Source of the DNA: an uncultured bacterium
GTDB taxonomy: Bacteria > Cyanobacteriota > Vampirovibrionia > Gastranaerophilales > Gastranaerophilaceae
Direction: 5' to 3'
Length of the DNA stretch: 6,752 nucleotides
NCBI GenBank assembly: GCA_900551675.1
Contig: URXH01000091.1
Location: forward strand, 1-6,752
Shown here: positions 5,154-6,752 of the stretch, in pieces
Numbering within the stretch: position 1 is the first letter of the stretch
How the letters are laid out: each line of letters opens with the position of its first letter
Position numbers and translations under genes: made by a program
The notes under the pieces: generated by a model
Databases searched by the model: none
What the model saw: only the letters and a program-made list of their open reading frames with translations
Told to the model about the DNA's origin: nothing

Positions 5154-6519
5154 ACATAACCTTGATTAAAAAAGATGATACCAGCGTAAAATAAATAGCC
5201 AGCCCTAATACGTCAATTGTTGTCGCAATAACGGGACCTGATGCGACTGCAGGATCTACTTTCATTGCTTTAAGAGCAAACGGTGTAAATGTACCAATTA
5301 TTGTAGCCATTGTCATATTAACAGTCATAGCAAACCCGACAACAGCACCGAGTTCCTTGCTGTGCTGCCAGCCCCAGCATACAAGTGTAACAAGTACTCC
5401 GAATATTGTGCCGATGATGAGTCCTATGCTTGCCTCTCTTAATATATGGTGAATTGCGGAATTTAGAGTTACCTGTCCGGTTGAAAGACCACGTACCATA
5501 AGTGTAATGCTTTGAGTTCCGATATTCCCGCCAAGACCTGCAAGAAGCGGCATAAATATAGCTATTATCGGTAAAGCCTGCAGCGTATGATCAAAATGAT
5601 GACCTACATTTACCGCAATAAATTCGCCTATTAATGTTATAAAAAGCCATGGCATTCTGGCTCTTATGGCATTTAAAATGTTTCCTGAAAGAATTTCATC
5701 TTCATCGACAAGCTCTGTAGAAATACCTGATGACTGATAAATTTCCTCTGTTGTTTCTTCTTCGAACAAATCATGTACGTCATCCCACGTAATCATACCT
5801 TTCAGTCTGTTATACAAATCTACAACAGGCAGGGCATTGTACTGGTATTTCATGAATTCATCAATAATGTAATCGCTGTAATCATCAACGTGAAGCCTTA
5901 CAATATCCGAAATCATAATATCTTCAACTTTTTGATTTGTCGGAGAAGTTAAAAGTTTTCTAAGAGATACAACGCCGAGCAGATGGTTTTGTTTGTCGAC
6001 AACATAGACATAATAAAGTTCCATATTGTCCTGTTCGGCTTTAATTCTTATATGATTTAAAACGTCCTGAACGCTCATATCAGAATTGACAGTTAAAACA
6101 GAAGGGTTCATAATGCCGCCTGCGGTATCTTCATTGTATGTTAAAAGTTCTCTTACTTCTTCTGAAAATTTGTGCGGAAGCTTGTCTAAATATGTTTCAC
6201 TTTCATCTTCTTCCATGTCGCCTAAGACATCAGCGGCAGCATCGTGCGGTAACTGTGTTAAAATCTGTGATGCAAGATTTTCATCTATATCGCTCAGTAA
6301 TTCAACCTGCATCTGCGGGGGTAAATATTCCATTAAGTCGGCAGCTTTTTCAATTTCCAGAAGTTTAAAACATTGAAGTCTTTCTTCAGGTTTCAGCGAC
6401 TGGAAAATATCAGCTAAATCGGCAACGTGATAACTATTCAGCTCTTCTTTAAGCTGAATAAGTGTTTCATCGTCCATGATTTCTCTTATTCTGTCGACTA
6501 TGTTTTGAACGTTCATCAT
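5152..6519 (-). CDS. mgtE: Magnesium channel/transporter MgtE
   Basis: MgtE is a homodimeric Mg2+ channel of the inner membrane that closes when its cytoplasmic domain binds Mg2+. The 455-residue product shows the full family plan: a helical, acidic N domain (about 22-135, with HVADLADIF and DAAADVLGDMEEDE), two CBS domains (about 139-198 and 200-258), a plug-like linker, and five membrane helices (about 288-455). In the pore region FMPLLAGLGGNIGTQS (322-337) and DPAVASGPVIATTID (422-436) are clear; D436 corresponds to the pore aspartate D432 of Thermus MgtE. Length is normal. Two adjacent ATGs (6519 and 6516) are possible starts; the upstream DNA is pure A/T with no Shine-Dalgarno site. M15, with AAGAG upstream, is an alternative that would shorten the N domain. 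The LCP gene follows after 12 bases. Confidence 0.96.
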   Translation of the reverse strand: MMNVQNIVDRIREIMDDETLIQLKEELNSYHVADLADIFQSLKPEERLQCFKLLEIEKAADLMEYLPPQMQVELLSDIDENLASQILTQLPHDAAADVLGDMEEDESETYLDKLPHKFSEEVRELLTYNEDTAGGIMNPSVLTVNSDMSVQDVLNHIRIKAEQDNMELYYVYVVDKQNHLLGVVSLRKLLTSPTNQKVEDIMISDIVRLHVDDYSDYIIDEFMKYQYNALPVVDLYNRLKGMITWDDVHDLFEEETTEEIYQSSGISTELVDEDEILSGNILNAIRARMPWLFITLIGEFIAVNVGHHFDHTLQALPIIAIFMPLLAGLGGNIGTQSITLMVRGLSTGQVTLNSAIHHILREASIGLIIGTIFGVLVTLVCWGWQHSKELGAVVGFAMTVNMTMATIIGTFTPFALKAMKVDPAVASGPVIATTIDVLGLAIYFTLVSSFLIKVM

Positions 6520-6551
6520 ATTAATATTATATTATAAACATATAATAATAT
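6520..6551 (-). promoter_or_regulatory. mgtE: A/T-only gap before mgtE with overlapping TATAAT boxes
   Basis: All 32 bases between the upstream stop and the mgtE ATG are A/T except one C (plus strand 6539). On the minus strand TATAAT occurs at 6536-6531 and again at 6531-6526. The second would place a transcription start at about the A of the ATG, as in a leaderless message. A small hairpin, ATTATA-AACA-TATAAT (plus strand 6531-6546), also forms. No good -35 is seen (GGGATT or TAAATA at the right distances), so promoter activity is uncertain. Confidence 0.35.
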
Positions 6552-6752
6552 TTAATCCCGTATTTGTTGTATATCTAAATTTTTAATATACATCTGCGTT
6601 AAAGGTTTATTTAAAAATCCGTAAAGATAAATTCCTGTCATCTTTAAAGATTTCCAGTCCTTGCACATAACTGTTATCGAACGTGATTTGTAATTTGTAT
6701 TTATTATATCTCCGACTTTCGGATATGTGATTTTATTTTTTTGTAAGATTTT
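6552..6752 (-). CDS. C-terminal end of an unidentified protein (5' end outside window)
   Basis: The minus strand is open from the window edge to a TAA at 6554-6552, giving 66 residues without an internal stop. The peptide includes KITYPKVGDIINTNYKSR and ends KNLDIQQIRD. It is mixed basic and aromatic, soluble-looking, with no membrane segment. I do not recognise the family. Support for it being real: A/T-rich sequence stays open for its whole length, third positions are A/T-rich like those of mgtE, and the stop is 32 bases from mgtE on the same strand, as in an operon. The real gene start and function lie outside this window. Confidence 0.6.
   Translation of the reverse strand, partial: KILQKNKITYPKVGDIINTNYKSRSITVMCKDWKSLKMTGIYLYGFLNKPLTQMYIKNLDIQQIRD

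Noticed and set aside
6086..6376. Plus-strand frames rich in Ser and Leu at 6086-6376 and 6138-6368
   Set aside because: Antisense shadows of the acidic N domain of MgtE.
6520..6551. Mg2+ riboswitch (M-box) before mgtE
   Set aside because: The gap is only 32 bases of A/T, far too short for an M-box, and an open frame occupies the DNA beyond it.
1..6752. CRISPR array, insertion sequence or defence system
   Set aside because: No repeat-spacer pattern, transposase, terminal inverted repeats or defence-type domains found anywhere in the window.

Overview
This window is an ordinary low-GC bacterial chromosome segment. It carries housekeeping and cell-envelope genes, two arginine tRNAs, one decayed gene and partial genes at both ends. 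Most genes run at roughly 36 % GC by hand count (rpmE is 75/207). They use Shine-Dalgarno sites, a flavin-dependent thymidylate synthase and an LCP envelope phosphotransferase, and one of the two tRNAs lacks an encoded CCA tail. This would fit an anaerobic gut lineage such as Gastranaerophilales/Vampirovibrionia or a Clostridia-like group. That placement is a guess that the sequence alone cannot settle.

Layout, + strand (1-3109): the 3' end of recA, with a terminator that overlaps a possible promoter; about 400 bp of AT-rich, apparently non-coding DNA; rpmE (zinc-type ribosomal protein L31); a perfect 34-bp palindrome; thyX (dTMP synthesis); and, 5 bp later, a YuiF/NhaC-type membrane transporter. 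ThyX and the transporter look translationally linked.

Layout, - strand (6752 down to 3120): the C-terminal end of an unidentified protein, mgtE (Mg2+ channel), an LCP-family protein, tRNA-Arg(CCG), tRNA-Arg(CCT) with its own promoter and a weak terminator, and a 5'-truncated remnant of a DUF616/TOD1-like glycosyltransferase. The gaps unknown-mgtE (32 bp), mgtE-LCP (12 bp) and LCP-tRNA (14 bp) suggest a single transcription unit. The two gene groups converge at about 3110-3120.

I see no CRISPR array, insertion sequence, toxin-antitoxin pair or defence system, and no convincing new multi-gene system. The points that deserve a second look are: the compositional break between recA (48.7 % GC, every Ile codon ATA) and everything after it; the palindrome between rpmE and thyX; the glycosyltransferase remnant beside a tRNA; the tRNA attached to the 3' end of the LCP transcript; and the absence of a Shine-Dalgarno site at mgtE, where a TATAAT box sits exactly where a leaderless start would need it.
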